Shown here: in pieces, positions 24,134 to 31,351 of the stretch
Layout: the number at the start of each line of letters is the position of its first letter
How positions within the stretch are numbered: position 1 is the stretch's first letter
The notes under the pieces: model-generated
What the model was told of the DNA's origin: nothing
What the model saw: the letters and a program-made list of their open reading frames with translations, nothing else
Database searches by the model: none
Position numbers and translations under genes: made by a program
DNA from: a virus
Length of the DNA: 40,804 nt
Strand: one strand, 5' to 3'
IMG/VR virus record: IMGVR_UViG_3300017742_000030
Span: 1-40,804 of that record

Positions 24134-25849
24134 ATGATAAATTTTAAAAAACTAAGATTTAAAAATTTCCTGTCTACAGGAAATAACTTTACTGATATAA
24201 GTTTTGATGACACACCGACTACGTTAGTGGTTGGTCACAACGGTGCGGGTAAGTCCACAATGTTGGATGCACTGTCGTTTGGACTATTTGGTAAACCCCA
24301 TCGAAAGATTTCTAAGGGACAACTCGTAAATACTATTAACCAAAAAGGTACAATAGTTGAAGTTGAGTTCTCTATTGGTAAACAGAACTATAAGATTGTC
24401 CGTGGTATCAAACCTAATAAGTTTGAGATATGGGTCAATGGTAATATGGTTAACCAAGACTCCCATGCAAAAGAATATCAATCGATGCTTGAGAAGAACA
24501 TTCTTATGTTATCTCATAAATCATTCCACCAGATTGTGGTGTTGGGTTCGTCATCCTTTGTACCCTTTATGCAATTAGCTGGCGGTTCAAGACGTGAGGT
24601 CATAGAAGACCTACTTGATATCAATATGTTCTCTAAGATGAACGGACTTCTTAAAGAGAAGATGTCTATTCTTAAAGACCAAATACACAACAACTCACAT
24701 CAAATCAATCTAGTTGATACCAAAATCAATGCACAAAAGAAGTATCTACGTGACCTGAGTGCGATATCTAGTCACCAGAAGAAACAGAAATTAGATACTA
24801 TTAAACAGTTACAAGAAGACATTCGTGTACTCAATGAGTCAAATGCGGAGGTCACTGAAGAAGTCACTGCATCTAAAGAAGTCACTACCGAAATTGTTAG
24901 TGTGGGTAAGGAACTACAATCTCTCAATGAGTTTGCAGCAGGATTTAAAACACAACAGAAGGATGTAGTCAAACAGGCAAAGTTCTTTGAAGAGAATGAC
25001 AAATGTCCTACCTGTGACCAAGACATCGACCAGAAACTAAAAGAGTTTCATCTGAACAAGTGTAAGACTCGTGCGGGTACTATTAATGGTGCATTAGAAA
25101 TGCACAGTCTACGTAAGTCAGACTTGGATGCAAAGTTAGAAGAACTCAATAAGATGCAAGACAATATCCGCAATTGGCAATCTAAGATTGATGCAAACAC
25201 TCAAGAGATTATGAGTATCAATAGAAACATTGACACCTTGAATGGTGAGGTTTCTAAGATTGACGAAGGTACTGGTGACCTATCAGAAGCAAACACTGAG
25301 TTAGAATCCTTGCGTACTGATAAGGAAGACCTACAAGAGTCCAAGTATAAACTCAATGAACAACACTCATACAATCAAGTGTATGCAGAGTTGTTAAAAG
25401 ACACTGGTATTAAGACCAAGATTATTAAACAGTACTTACCAGTCATCAATCAGTTGACTAACAAGTACCTACAGATTCTAGACTTCTTTGTACACTTTGA
25501 TTTGGACGAAAGTTTCGTTGAGACTATTCGTTCAAGACATCGTGATAACTTTTCGTATGACTCATTCTCTGAGGGTGAGAAACAACGGATTGACTTGTCC
25601 CTACTATTTACGTGGAGACAGATTGCAAAGATGAAGAATAGTGTTGCGACCAATCTACTAGTCCTTGATGAAACTTTTGATTCATCTCTGGATGAAGAGG
25701 GTATTGAAAACCTCATGAAGATTATCTCTACACTAGGTGAAGATACAAACGTTTTTGTTATCTCACATAAGAGTGAACTCGAAGATGCACATTTCCATCG
25801 TAAGATTGAGTTCGTAAAAGAAAAGAACTTTAGTAAAATAAAGGCTTGA
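24134..25849 (+). CDS. 46: Recombination endonuclease subunit gp46 (Rad50/SbcC-like)
   Basis: This 571-aa SMC-type ATPase partners gp47. Walker A is GHNGAGKST at 34-42. A long coiled-coil region is broken by a zinc hook CPTC at 291-294. The ABC signature FSEGEKQR is at 478-485 and Walker B LVLDETFD at 509-516 (D512, E513). T4 gp46 is 560 aa. All parts are intact and in order. The start MINFKKLRFKNFLSTGNN is the conserved N-terminus, which supports the ATG directly behind the promoter. Confidence 0.97.
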   Translation: MINFKKLRFKNFLSTGNNFTDISFDDTPTTLVVGHNGAGKSTMLDALSFGLFGKPHRKISKGQLVNTINQKGTIVEVEFSIGKQNYKIVRGIKPNKFEIWVNGNMVNQDSHAKEYQSMLEKNILMLSHKSFHQIVVLGSSSFVPFMQLAGGSRREVIEDLLDINMFSKMNGLLKEKMSILKDQIHNNSHQINLVDTKINAQKKYLRDLSAISSHQKKQKLDTIKQLQEDIRVLNESNAEVTEEVTASKEVTTEIVSVGKELQSLNEFAAGFKTQQKDVVKQAKFFEENDKCPTCDQDIDQKLKEFHLNKCKTRAGTINGALEMHSLRKSDLDAKLEELNKMQDNIRNWQSKIDANTQEIMSINRNIDTLNGEVSKIDEGTGDLSEANTELESLRTDKEDLQESKYKLNEQHSYNQVYAELLKDTGIKTKIIKQYLPVINQLTNKYLQILDFFVHFDLDESFVETIRSRHRDNFSYDSFSEGEKQRIDLSLLFTWRQIAKMKNSVATNLLVLDETFDSSLDEEGIENLMKIISTLGEDTNVFVISHKSELEDAHFHRKIEFVKEKNFSKIKA

Positions 25850-25874
25850 CTTTAAATGAAACGTATGGTATCAT
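25846..25874 (+). promoter_or_regulatory. Sigma70-type promoter for gene 45
   Basis: TTGACT (25846-25851), 17-bp spacer, TATCAT (25869-25874), overlapping the gene 46 stop. A leader of about 30 nt with GAGAGGA precedes the clamp ATG. TATAAATT at 25881-25888 is one base from a late box but is not counted as one. Confidence 0.8.
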
Positions 25875-25910
25875 ACACTTTATAAATTACAAAACCGAGA
25901 GGAATATATT

Positions 25911-26588
25911 ATGGAATTATCCGATACTACGATGAGTGTTCTAAAGAACTACTCAACTATTAACCCGAACATTGTTGTCACAGAAGGCAGCACACTAAAG
26001 ACTATTTCAGTCGCACGTAATGTTCTATCTACTGTTGAACTTACTGAAGAGTTTCCACAGTCATTTGGAATCTACGACCTGAATGAATTTCTAAATGTTC
26101 TATCCCTAGTGGATTCACCACGACTCAAGTTCGAGAAGGACTTTGTGACCGTGGGTGATTCAACTGGACGTTCATCAGTGAAGTACTTCTTCTCTGACCC
26201 TGAGATGTTAACCTCGCCTGGCAAGAATATTAATATGCCAGAAGCAGAAGTTAATTTTGTACTAGATACAGATACATTGGGCAAAGTAAAACGTGCCGCT
26301 GCAGCTTTAGGTCACGATGAGATATCAATTACACCTGTGACGGGTGCGATTCGTTTATCAGTCATTGACAGTAAAGACGCAACAAGTAATGTATTCTCTA
26401 TTGATGTAGAGGGTACGTACCCAGATGATGTTGATTTCAACTTCATCATGAATGTTGGTAACATAAAAGTTGTCAACGAAGACTTTGATGTAAGTATCAG
26501 TTCGAAACTTATTTCAAAATTTGCAAGTAAACAATCCACGATTGAATACTTTATTGCACTAGAAAAAACATCTAACTACGGAGCATAA
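25911..26588 (+). CDS. 45: Sliding clamp gp45
   Basis: This 225-aa protein matches T4 gp45 (228 aa), the trimeric ring that holds the polymerase on DNA and also activates late transcription with gp55. Family features include MELSDTTMSVLKNYSTINPN, the central SPRLKFEKDFVTVGD and the C-terminal region with SKLISKFASKQSTIEYFIAL. It is loaded by gp44/gp62, encoded downstream. A good Shine-Dalgarno (GAGAGGA) precedes the ATG. Confidence 0.94.
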   Translation: MELSDTTMSVLKNYSTINPNIVVTEGSTLKTISVARNVLSTVELTEEFPQSFGIYDLNEFLNVLSLVDSPRLKFEKDFVTVGDSTGRSSVKYFFSDPEMLTSPGKNINMPEAEVNFVLDTDTLGKVKRAAAALGHDEISITPVTGAIRLSVIDSKDATSNVFSIDVEGTYPDDVDFNFIMNVGNIKVVNEDFDVSISSKLISKFASKQSTIEYFIALEKTSNYGA

Positions 26589-26590
26589 AG

Positions 26591-26806
26591 ATGGCAAAAG
26601 CACAACAAGCAGAAAAAGACCACTCTTCAATCTATGAACTTGGTAACAGAGTTTCTCGTTCTACAGTAGCAGTAATTGATACTGTTGTACAACGAGGTGG
26701 ATTCAAGGGTGAGGAATTATCAACCATTGGTCAACTAAGAGACCAAGCGGTTCAAATTATTCAACTATGTGAGGAGTATCAATCCGAACAAGGAGTTGAA
26801 GAGTAA
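26591..26806 (+). CDS. Small protein between clamp and clamp loader, unknown
   Basis: This 71-aa protein (MAKAQQAEKDHSSIYELGNR at the start) begins 2 nt after the clamp stop. It is mostly helical and acidic at the end. It is not obviously T4 RpbA, which lies next to gene 45 in T4 on the other side. A terminator follows it, so it closes the gene 45 transcript. Function unknown. Confidence 0.7.
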   Translation: MAKAQQAEKDHSSIYELGNRVSRSTVAVIDTVVQRGGFKGEELSTIGQLRDQAVQIIQLCEEYQSEQGVEE

Positions 26807-26827
26807 ACGTTGCGTTCCTCGTGACGT

Positions 26828-26869
26828 GGGGGTGTGAGAGTTCCTTTCCTTTCCACCCCCGAATTTTTT
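26828..26869 (+). terminator. Terminator-like hairpin after the clamp operon
   Basis: GGGGGTG (26828-26834) pairs with CACCCCC (26854-26860), with a 19-nt pyrimidine-rich loop, followed by GAATTTTTT. The loop is long, but the stem is GC-rich and the T run is good. It lies just upstream of the gene 44 promoter. Confidence 0.65.
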
Positions 26870-26870
26870 C

Positions 26871-26899
26871 TTGACTATTTGTTTCATATAGTGTACAAT
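26871..26899 (+). promoter_or_regulatory. Sigma70-type promoter for gene 44
   Basis: TTGACT (26871-26876), 17-bp spacer, TACAAT (26894-26899). The leader to the gene 44 ATG is about 33 nt and contains GGAGA 6 nt before the ATG. Confidence 0.85.
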
Positions 26900-26938
26900 G
26901 TATATTATTAGAAACACTTTTATTATTATGGAGACATT

Positions 26939-27877
26939 ATGTCTAAAGAATTCCTCTGGGTTGAGAAGTACAGACCCCGACTAATTGGAACTACCGTTCT
27001 ACCCCAAGACCTGAAAGATACTTTCCAAAAGATTGTAGACTCGGGCGAAATCCCCAACATGTTATTCACTGGTACTGCGGGTACTGGTAAAACTACAATC
27101 GCACGTGCGATATGTGACGAACTAGGACTTGACTATATTGTCATCAATGGTTCAGAAGAGGGTAACATCGATACCCTACGTGGTAAAATTAAACAGTTCG
27201 CCTCATCCGTTTCTCTCTCAGGCGGTTACAAGGTTGTTATCCTTGATGAGGCGGACTACCTTAATGCACAGTCAACCCAACCCGCACTGCGTGGTTTTAT
27301 CGAAGAGTTCTCTCAGAACTGTCGATTCATTCTGACTTGCAACTTCAAGAACAAAGTAATCGAACCTCTACACTCTCGTTGCAGTGTGTATGAGTTCAAC
27401 ACATCTAAAAAACAAATGGCACAACTTTGTGGTGAGTTCATGACTCGACTACAAATCATCCTTGATGGTGAAGGTGTCACATATAATAATGATGTTATTG
27501 CGGGACTAATTGGTAGGTACGCACCAGACTGGAGACGTGTACTTAATGAAGCACAACGTCATTCTATCTCTGGTAAGTTGGACACTGGTGTTCTCATTAA
27601 CGAGAGTAATGCAAACTACGGTTTACTTTTCCAGTCATTGAAATCCAAAGACTTCAAGAAGATGCGTAGTTGGGTGGTCAACAATATGGACACCGAACCT
27701 GCCGCAATCTTCCGTGGTATCTATGACTCCATGGAGGGTAAAGTTGCACCAACATCTATACCTCAACTGGTCTTGATACTCGCTGATTATCAATACAAGA
27801 ATGCGTTTGTCGCTGACCACGAACTAAACCTTGTTGCATGTCTGACTGAATGCATGGCAAATGTGGAGTTTGTATAA
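26939..27877 (+). CDS. 44: Clamp loader large subunit gp44
   Basis: This 312-aa AAA+ ATPase matches T4 gp44 (319 aa), which with gp62 opens and loads the gp45 clamp. Walker A GTAGTGKTT at 45-53, Walker B with DEAD at 103-106, and the SRC arginine-finger motif at 146-148 are all present. The N-terminus FLWVEKYRPRLI is typical of RFC-type loaders. A late box overlaps its last codons. Unlike T4, gene 62 does not follow directly; about 1.4 kb of other genes intervenes. Confidence 0.96.
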   Translation: MSKEFLWVEKYRPRLIGTTVLPQDLKDTFQKIVDSGEIPNMLFTGTAGTGKTTIARAICDELGLDYIVINGSEEGNIDTLRGKIKQFASSVSLSGGYKVVILDEADYLNAQSTQPALRGFIEEFSQNCRFILTCNFKNKVIEPLHSRCSVYEFNTSKKQMAQLCGEFMTRLQIILDGEGVTYNNDVIAGLIGRYAPDWRRVLNEAQRHSISGKLDTGVLINESNANYGLLFQSLKSKDFKKMRSWVVNNMDTEPAAIFRGIYDSMEGKVAPTSIPQLVLILADYQYKNAFVADHELNLVACLTECMANVEFV

Positions 27878-27880
27878 ATA
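27873..27880 (+). promoter_or_regulatory. T4-type late box TATAAATA at the end of gene 44
   Basis: Exact TATAAATA overlapping the gene 44 stop and ending 3 nt before the ATG at 27884. If active, RNA would start at or inside the small membrane protein start codon. It may be the Val-stop codon context plus AT-rich sequence, so activity is uncertain. Confidence 0.45.
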
Positions 27881-27883
27881 ATC

Positions 27884-28054
27884 ATGAACAAATTTTGGAC
27901 GATATGGAAACATGCACTCGGTTCTTTTGATGAAGAAGACGGGTATGATGTTGAGAATGAAAATAGAATCTCATACATCCGCACGTTTATAGTACTCTCC
28001 AATTTATTGTGTGCATACATCATAATGATTAACATTATAATAGGATGGTTTTAG
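27884..28054 (+). CDS. Small single-span membrane protein (first of a paralogous pair)
   Basis: The frame encodes 56 aa: a basic aromatic N-terminus (MNKFWTIWKHALGSF), an acidic linker (DEEDGYDVENEN), then IRTFIVLSNLLCAYIIMINI as a membrane span ending IIIGWF. It is clearly related to the next gene: both show K(F/W)W-x-(I/V)W-x-x-x-LG near the start, then N-x-I-x-x-IRT before the span and a GW near the end. The N-terminus is probably in the cytoplasm. No Shine-Dalgarno; a late box is directly upstream. Function unknown. Confidence 0.65.
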   Translation: MNKFWTIWKHALGSFDEEDGYDVENENRISYIRTFIVLSNLLCAYIIMINIIIGWF

Positions 28055-28227
28055 TGCAAAAATGGTGGAGGGTTTGGGCAAAAAGTCTTGGTGAGAAAGT
28101 CGGAGAGACTGACCAACAAGCAAACACCATAGCAGTCATTCGGACTGTTTGGTGGTTAACACACATGGCAACATGTATTTTTATTATTTTAAATGCGATA
28201 GCAAATCACGGTTGGGATTTATTATGA
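28054..28227 (+). CDS. Small single-span membrane protein (second of the pair)
   Basis: From GTG 28054 the product has 57 aa: MQKWWRVWAKSLGEKVGE, a short polar linker, IAVIRTVWWLTHMATCIFII and LNAIANHGWDLL. The GTG overlaps the preceding TAG and has AGGA 8 nt upstream; an in-frame ATG at 28045 has no ribosome site. It aligns with the preceding protein over the whole length, so the pair arose by tandem duplication. It overlaps the MazG-like gene by 4 nt (ATGA). Function unknown; membrane placement is inferred from the hydrophobic stretch. Confidence 0.65.
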   Translation: MQKWWRVWAKSLGEKVGETDQQANTIAVIRTVWWLTHMATCIFIILNAIANHGWDLL

Positions 28228-28586
28228 GTTATCAAGAACAAGTAGAACAGTTCATGATGCAAGGGGAACAGAAGTTTCCTCAAGATATCAAATCAGACAT
28301 GGCAGACCTGTACATGTCTCTAATCACAGAAGAGTATAACGAAACATGGGAAGCATTCCATAAACGAGACCTCGTAGAAGTTGCGGATGGTCTTGCAGAT
28401 ATGGTGTGGGTCATTATGGGTATGGCATCCGTATTGAATATTCCTTTTGATGCAGTATGGAATGAAGTCCGTGCATCCAATATGTCTAAGTTCGTTGACG
28501 GTAAAGTCGTTAAGAATGCAGACGGTAAGATTATGAAACCTGACGGATACTTCCGTCCAGACATTGCGAAGGTGTTAAATGATTAA
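28224..28586 (+). CDS. MazG-like nucleotide pyrophosphohydrolase
   Basis: This 120-aa all-helical protein carries the MazG/PRA-PH type metal motif: EEYNETWEA in the first helix pair and VEVADGLADMVWVIMG in the second (ExxE plus ExxD). Members hydrolyse NTPs or dNTPs to monophosphates. Phage versions may clean nucleotide pools or act on alarmones; the substrate here is unknown. It is next to a dCMP deaminase, so a dNTP role is plausible. The ATG at 28224 overlaps the TGA of the membrane protein gene. Confidence 0.8.
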   Translation: MSYQEQVEQFMMQGEQKFPQDIKSDMADLYMSLITEEYNETWEAFHKRDLVEVADGLADMVWVIMGMASVLNIPFDAVWNEVRASNMSKFVDGKVVKNADGKIMKPDGYFRPDIAKVLND

Positions 28587-28779
28587 ATATTTACGACAAG
28601 TATCCAACGTTCTCGACCAAGTAACAACAGACAAATTTGGTAATCGTATCCACAAAGATACAGGTGACTATGTTATTATTGTTGCAAAAAGTGAAGAGAA
28701 AGTAGAACATCAACCAGTAACCATGGTCAAAGTGAATAACGAGTGGTTACCTAAACAGATGGAATTCGATTTTGGATAA
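28579..28779 (+). CDS. Small protein, unknown function
   Basis: This 66-aa protein (MIKYLRQVSNVLDQVTTDKF at the start) overlaps the MazG-like gene by 8 nt and the deaminase by 8 nt. It looks like a small beta-rich domain (DYVIIVAKSEEK, MVKVNNEWLP). It is not recognised. Tight coupling on both sides supports it as real and as part of the nucleotide group. Confidence 0.65.
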   Translation: MIKYLRQVSNVLDQVTTDKFGNRIHKDTGDYVIIVAKSEEKVEHQPVTMVKVNNEWLPKQMEFDFG

Positions 28780-29230
28780 GTGGGATGTAGCACATATGAA
28801 GACCGCAAAAGTTTATGCGAGTCTATCTAGTGCCAGAAGATTACAGGTAGGTGCAGTTATCGTAAGAGATAATAGAATCATCTCTATTGGATACAATGGT
28901 ATGCCTAGTGGATGGGACAATAACTGTGAACATACTACCGTTGTAAATAAAGCGTTGCCTGGCGAACCAGATAACTTTGTAGAAACTTTAAAAACTAAAC
29001 CAGAGGTAATACATGCGGAATCGAATGCAATCACGAAAGTTGCAGCTTCAACGGAACAGACGAAGGGTGCAGTTCTTTACACAACACACGCACCATGCGT
29101 TGACTGTGCCAAACTCATCCACCAGTCTGGAATCGAACGAGTTGTCTATGCAGAAGAGTACCCCAAAGGTGACCAAGGATTGACTTTCCTTGACAAGTGT
29201 GGTATAGTAGTTGATGTACAACCGCTCTAG
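28772..29230 (+). CDS. Deoxycytidylate deaminase
   Basis: This 152-aa zinc enzyme converts dCMP to dUMP to feed thymidylate synthesis. The zinc and proton-transfer motifs are H81-A-E83 and P108-C109-x-x-C112. RLQVGAVIV and GYNGMPSGWDNNCEH are typical of phage and bacterial dCMP deaminases. The start is TTG at 28772, supported by the conserved DKWDVAHMKTA; an in-frame ATG at 28796 would lose this part. It overlaps the previous gene by 8 nt. T4 has the same enzyme (gene cd), in a different place. Confidence 0.92.
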   Translation: MDKWDVAHMKTAKVYASLSSARRLQVGAVIVRDNRIISIGYNGMPSGWDNNCEHTTVVNKALPGEPDNFVETLKTKPEVIHAESNAITKVAASTEQTKGAVLYTTHAPCVDCAKLIHQSGIERVVYAEEYPKGDQGLTFLDKCGIVVDVQPL

Positions 29231-29297
29231 GTATATTAAGAACAAATACGGATATCCTTCTACTAAGAAGGGTACTCTAATTGACATTTATGTGTGA
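29214..29297 (+). CDS. Possible tiny protein (27 aa) before gene 62
   Basis: ATG 29214 opens a 27-codon frame (MYNRSRYIKNKYGYPSTKKG and seven more residues) that overlaps the deaminase end by 17 nt and stops 6 nt before gene 62. It fills the only gap between these genes and is basic. No clear Shine-Dalgarno. It may be a coupling leader for gene 62 or a chance frame. Confidence 0.3.
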   Translation: MYNRSRYIKNKYGYPSTKKGTLIDIYV

Positions 29298-29303
29298 GAA
29301 ACA

Positions 29304-29681
29304 ATGAATCCCTTTAATTATGTAAACAGTATCAACCTATCCAAGAAGGACATTATGATTACTCCAGAAGATGAGAAATCATATAATTCCTTTATGGTTA
29401 ACCGTAGTCTATCGTATTTCTCTGATACCGCTGTAATTGCGAATGAGATGAACCGATATCACCATCTAGATTCCCGTCTACAATATTCATTTCTTATAAA
29501 TATAATTAGGAAACGAAAACGTTTCTCTAAGTGGGTAAAACCTGAATTAGAACATGACCTTGAGTCGGTGAAAGAATACTATGGATACAGCAATGAAAAA
29601 GCTAAACAATGCCTACATCTCTTATCACCTTCTCAGTTAAAAGAAATAAAAGAAAAGGTGAATAAAGGTGGAAGAAAGTAA
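29304..29681 (+). CDS. 62: Clamp loader small subunit gp62
   Basis: This 125-aa protein matches the marine T4-like form of gp62 (T4: 187 aa). Family phrases are MNPFNYVNSINLSKKDIM, SFMVNRSLSYFSDTAVIANE and RFSKWVKPELEHD. It works with four gp44 subunits to load the clamp. The much shorter C-terminus than in T4 is normal for marine members. The gene lies just before regA, as in T4. It overlaps the RegA start by 14 nt. Confidence 0.88.
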   Translation: MNPFNYVNSINLSKKDIMITPEDEKSYNSFMVNRSLSYFSDTAVIANEMNRYHHLDSRLQYSFLINIIRKRKRFSKWVKPELEHDLESVKEYYGYSNEKAKQCLHLLSPSQLKEIKEKVNKGGRK

Positions 29682-30078
29682 TTTAGTAAAATGGGCTCCT
29701 GTGAACATGTTAGAGGTAACTCTAGCAGAACCAGATGACTTCCTTAAAGTTCGTGAGACTCTGACTCGTATCGGTGTCGCATCACGCAAAGAACAAAAAC
29801 TATTTCAATCCTGTCATATCTTACATAAACAGGGACGATACTATATTGTCCATTTTAAAGAGTTGTTTATGTTGGACGGGAAGAAAGCAAATCTAGAAGA
29901 GAGTGACGTGCATCGTAGAAATACAATTGCAACATTGTTATCTGACTGGGGATTAGTTGAGATTCAAAACAAAGAAGTATGTCAAGAATGCGCCCCTCTA
30001 CGACAAATCAAAATAATCGGTTTCAAAGATAAAGCAGAATGGGAGTTGTGTCCCAAGTATAATATAGGTAACAAATAA
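29668..30078 (+). CDS. regA: Translational repressor RegA
   Basis: This protein aligns well with T4 RegA (122 aa): LEVTLAEPDDFLKVRETLTR, QSCHILHKQGRYYIVHFKEL, NTIATLLSDWGLVEI and WELCPKYNIGNK. RegA binds start regions of early mRNAs and stops their translation, including replication genes around it. From GTG 29668 the product is 136 aa; ATG 29707 gives 123 aa and fits the T4 start exactly. The longer form overlaps gene 62 by 14 nt and its extra N-terminus (KWAPVN) looks protein-like, so 29668 is kept with 29707 as the alternative. Confidence 0.93.
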   Translation: MEESNLVKWAPVNMLEVTLAEPDDFLKVRETLTRIGVASRKEQKLFQSCHILHKQGRYYIVHFKELFMLDGKKANLEESDVHRRNTIATLLSDWGLVEIQNKEVCQECAPLRQIKIIGFKDKAEWELCPKYNIGNK

Positions 30079-30243
30079 ATGACACAGTGGTTGTTTAATA
30101 AGTTATCACCTTATGCTATTCAATTTAGAGAATGGTCTAAGGGTAAAACATGGATACAAATACCGTTATGGATTCTTATCGCATGGATGTTAGGATTCGC
30201 TAATCCTTACTGGTGTGTATATCCTGTTTGTTGGATTCAATAG
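30079..30243 (+). CDS. Small Trp-rich membrane protein (54 aa)
   Basis: ATG 30079 follows the regA stop directly. The product has a basic first half (NKLSPYAIQFREWSKGKTW) and a hydrophobic span (IQIPLWILIAWMLGF) ending in a Cys/Trp/Tyr-rich tail (YWCVYPVCWIQ). A single membrane span is likely. Its stop TAG overlaps the GTG start of the next gene, so they are probably coupled. Unknown function. Confidence 0.6.
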   Translation: MTQWLFNKLSPYAIQFREWSKGKTWIQIPLWILIAWMLGFANPYWCVYPVCWIQ

Positions 30244-30800
30244 TGTTTGAAGAACATAGGGAAGAGATTCGCAGTAAGAAACACTGGTGGTCTAAGATAC
30301 CTTTTCAGTGGGACTGGAACGACATGTTGCACCTTGTTGATACTCATCCACAAGAGTTATATGACTGGAATCGTGAGAAACAAAGACTAGGATTAAACTC
30401 TTTTCATAGAAGACCTTCTGCACCTCAGTTTGCAAAAAACCTTGTTGCAGAAATGGAGAAGTTCTTTGTTGAACCCGCTCCAAAGAAAGACGAATATACG
30501 AAGGGAAGACCTCAAATAACAAACATTGCGTTTGTTGGATTTGGACAGTTTTCTGGTTCGTACCCAAGACATAAAGACAGTATGGATGTCTTCTTGGTTC
30601 AAGTAATCGGTGACTGTAAGATAACTATCGGTGAACAAGAAGAACCAAGGAATAGTGACGAAACAACTGTAATGAAGCCTGGCGATTGTGTTTTCATACC
30701 AAGAGGTACATGGCATCATTTACAACCCTCAGTATCTAGAGTCACATTCTCATTTGGATTTGAGAGTGACCCAGACTGTGACCCAAAAACTTTTATATAA
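30243..30800 (+). CDS. Cupin/JmjC-like Fe(II) oxygenase-type protein
   Basis: From GTG 30243 (TAGTG overlap with the previous gene) the product has 185 aa. GSYPRHKDSMDVFLVQVIGD gives an HxD pair (H110, D112) and KPGDCVFIPRGTWHHLQPS gives the distal His (H158 or H159). This is the layout of cupin_4/JmjC hydroxylases that use Fe(II) and 2-oxoglutarate on proteins or other targets. The frame is open upstream to GTG 30213, but that start is buried in the preceding gene. A Lys or Thr for 2-oxoglutarate binding could not be assigned. Substrate unknown. Confidence 0.75.
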   Translation: MFEEHREEIRSKKHWWSKIPFQWDWNDMLHLVDTHPQELYDWNREKQRLGLNSFHRRPSAPQFAKNLVAEMEKFFVEPAPKKDEYTKGRPQITNIAFVGFGQFSGSYPRHKDSMDVFLVQVIGDCKITIGEQEEPRNSDETTVMKPGDCVFIPRGTWHHLQPSVSRVTFSFGFESDPDCDPKTFI

Positions 30801-30825
30801 GGCTTGAATTATAAAAATTAATCCT

Positions 30826-30833
30826 TATATATA
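30826..30833 (+). promoter_or_regulatory. Probable variant late promoter TATATATA before hsp20
   Basis: CTTATATATAGTAG is nearly identical to CTTATAAATAGTAG at the late promoter at 15867. A sigma70-like reading is also possible (TTGAAT at 30804, 16 bp, TATATA). The start of RNA would fall near 30840, at the foot of the first leader hairpin. Confidence 0.55.
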
Positions 30834-30837
30834 GTAG

Positions 30838-30920
30838 TGTGAGAAATAATTCTCACATGCGTGAATGCCGTTAATCGGGTTCACGTCCATCTTGCTAAAT
30901 TAATATAGGAGATAAAGCAA
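30838..30920 (+). promoter_or_regulatory. Structured 5' leader of hsp20, possible RNA thermometer
   Basis: Three hairpins can be drawn. TGTGAGAA/TTCTCACA (30838-30845 with 30850-30857) is a perfect 8-bp stem. CGTGAA/TTCACG (30860-30865 with 30880-30885) encloses CCG/CGG. TTGCT/AGCAA (30892-30896 with 30916-30920) encloses the Shine-Dalgarno AGGAG at 30907-30911. The last is weak and would melt easily. Heat-shock genes often use such leaders, but temperature control here is inference. Confidence 0.45.
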
Positions 30921-30921
30921 C

Positions 30922-31338
30922 ATGACAAATCTAAAAGTAGGTAAACAACTTTTCCCACGTTCAGCATTTATTGGTTTCGACCATTTATTTAACGAACTGG
31001 AATACGCAACCAAACACGCTAACGACCATTACCCACCTCACAACATTGTGAAGACTGGTGAAGATGAGTTCGTCATTGAGGTAGCAGTTGCGGGATTCAC
31101 ACAGGACGAAATAAACGTTGAACAGAAAGAACGCTCATTGACCATTAGTGGTTCACATGAATCTAGAGACCGTGAAGTAATTCACAGAGGTATCTCTACA
31201 AAAGCGTTTAGGAGACAATTTAGACTTTCTGAGTATGTTCTAGTAACTGGTGCTTCACTAAAAGACGGTATCCTTGCAGTTACATTGAAGACGGAAATCC
31301 CAAAAGAGAAGCAGCCTCGTTCAATTAAAATAAGTTAA
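30922..31338 (+). CDS. Small heat-shock protein Hsp20 (alpha-crystallin type)
   Basis: This 138-aa protein has an N-terminal arm with FPRSAFIGFDHLFNEL, an alpha-crystallin domain (PPHNIVKTGEDEFVIEVAVA, then FTQDEINVEQKERSLTISG and DGILAVTLKTEIP), and a C-terminal IxI motif (I135-K-I137) that joins oligomers. It would hold unfolding proteins as an ATP-independent chaperone. Hsp20 genes are common in marine T4-like phages. AGGAG precedes the ATG by 10 nt, and the leader has strong secondary structure. Confidence 0.95.
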   Translation: MTNLKVGKQLFPRSAFIGFDHLFNELEYATKHANDHYPPHNIVKTGEDEFVIEVAVAGFTQDEINVEQKERSLTISGSHESRDREVIHRGISTKAFRRQFRLSEYVLVTGASLKDGILAVTLKTEIPKEKQPRSIKIS

Positions 31339-31351
31339 TTGCGAGGAAAAA

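Noticed and set aside
29495-29502. Exact TATAAATA inside gene 62
   Set aside because: It comes from Ile-Asn-Ile codons in a conserved region, about 165 nt before regA, an early gene. Late transcription of regA is not expected.
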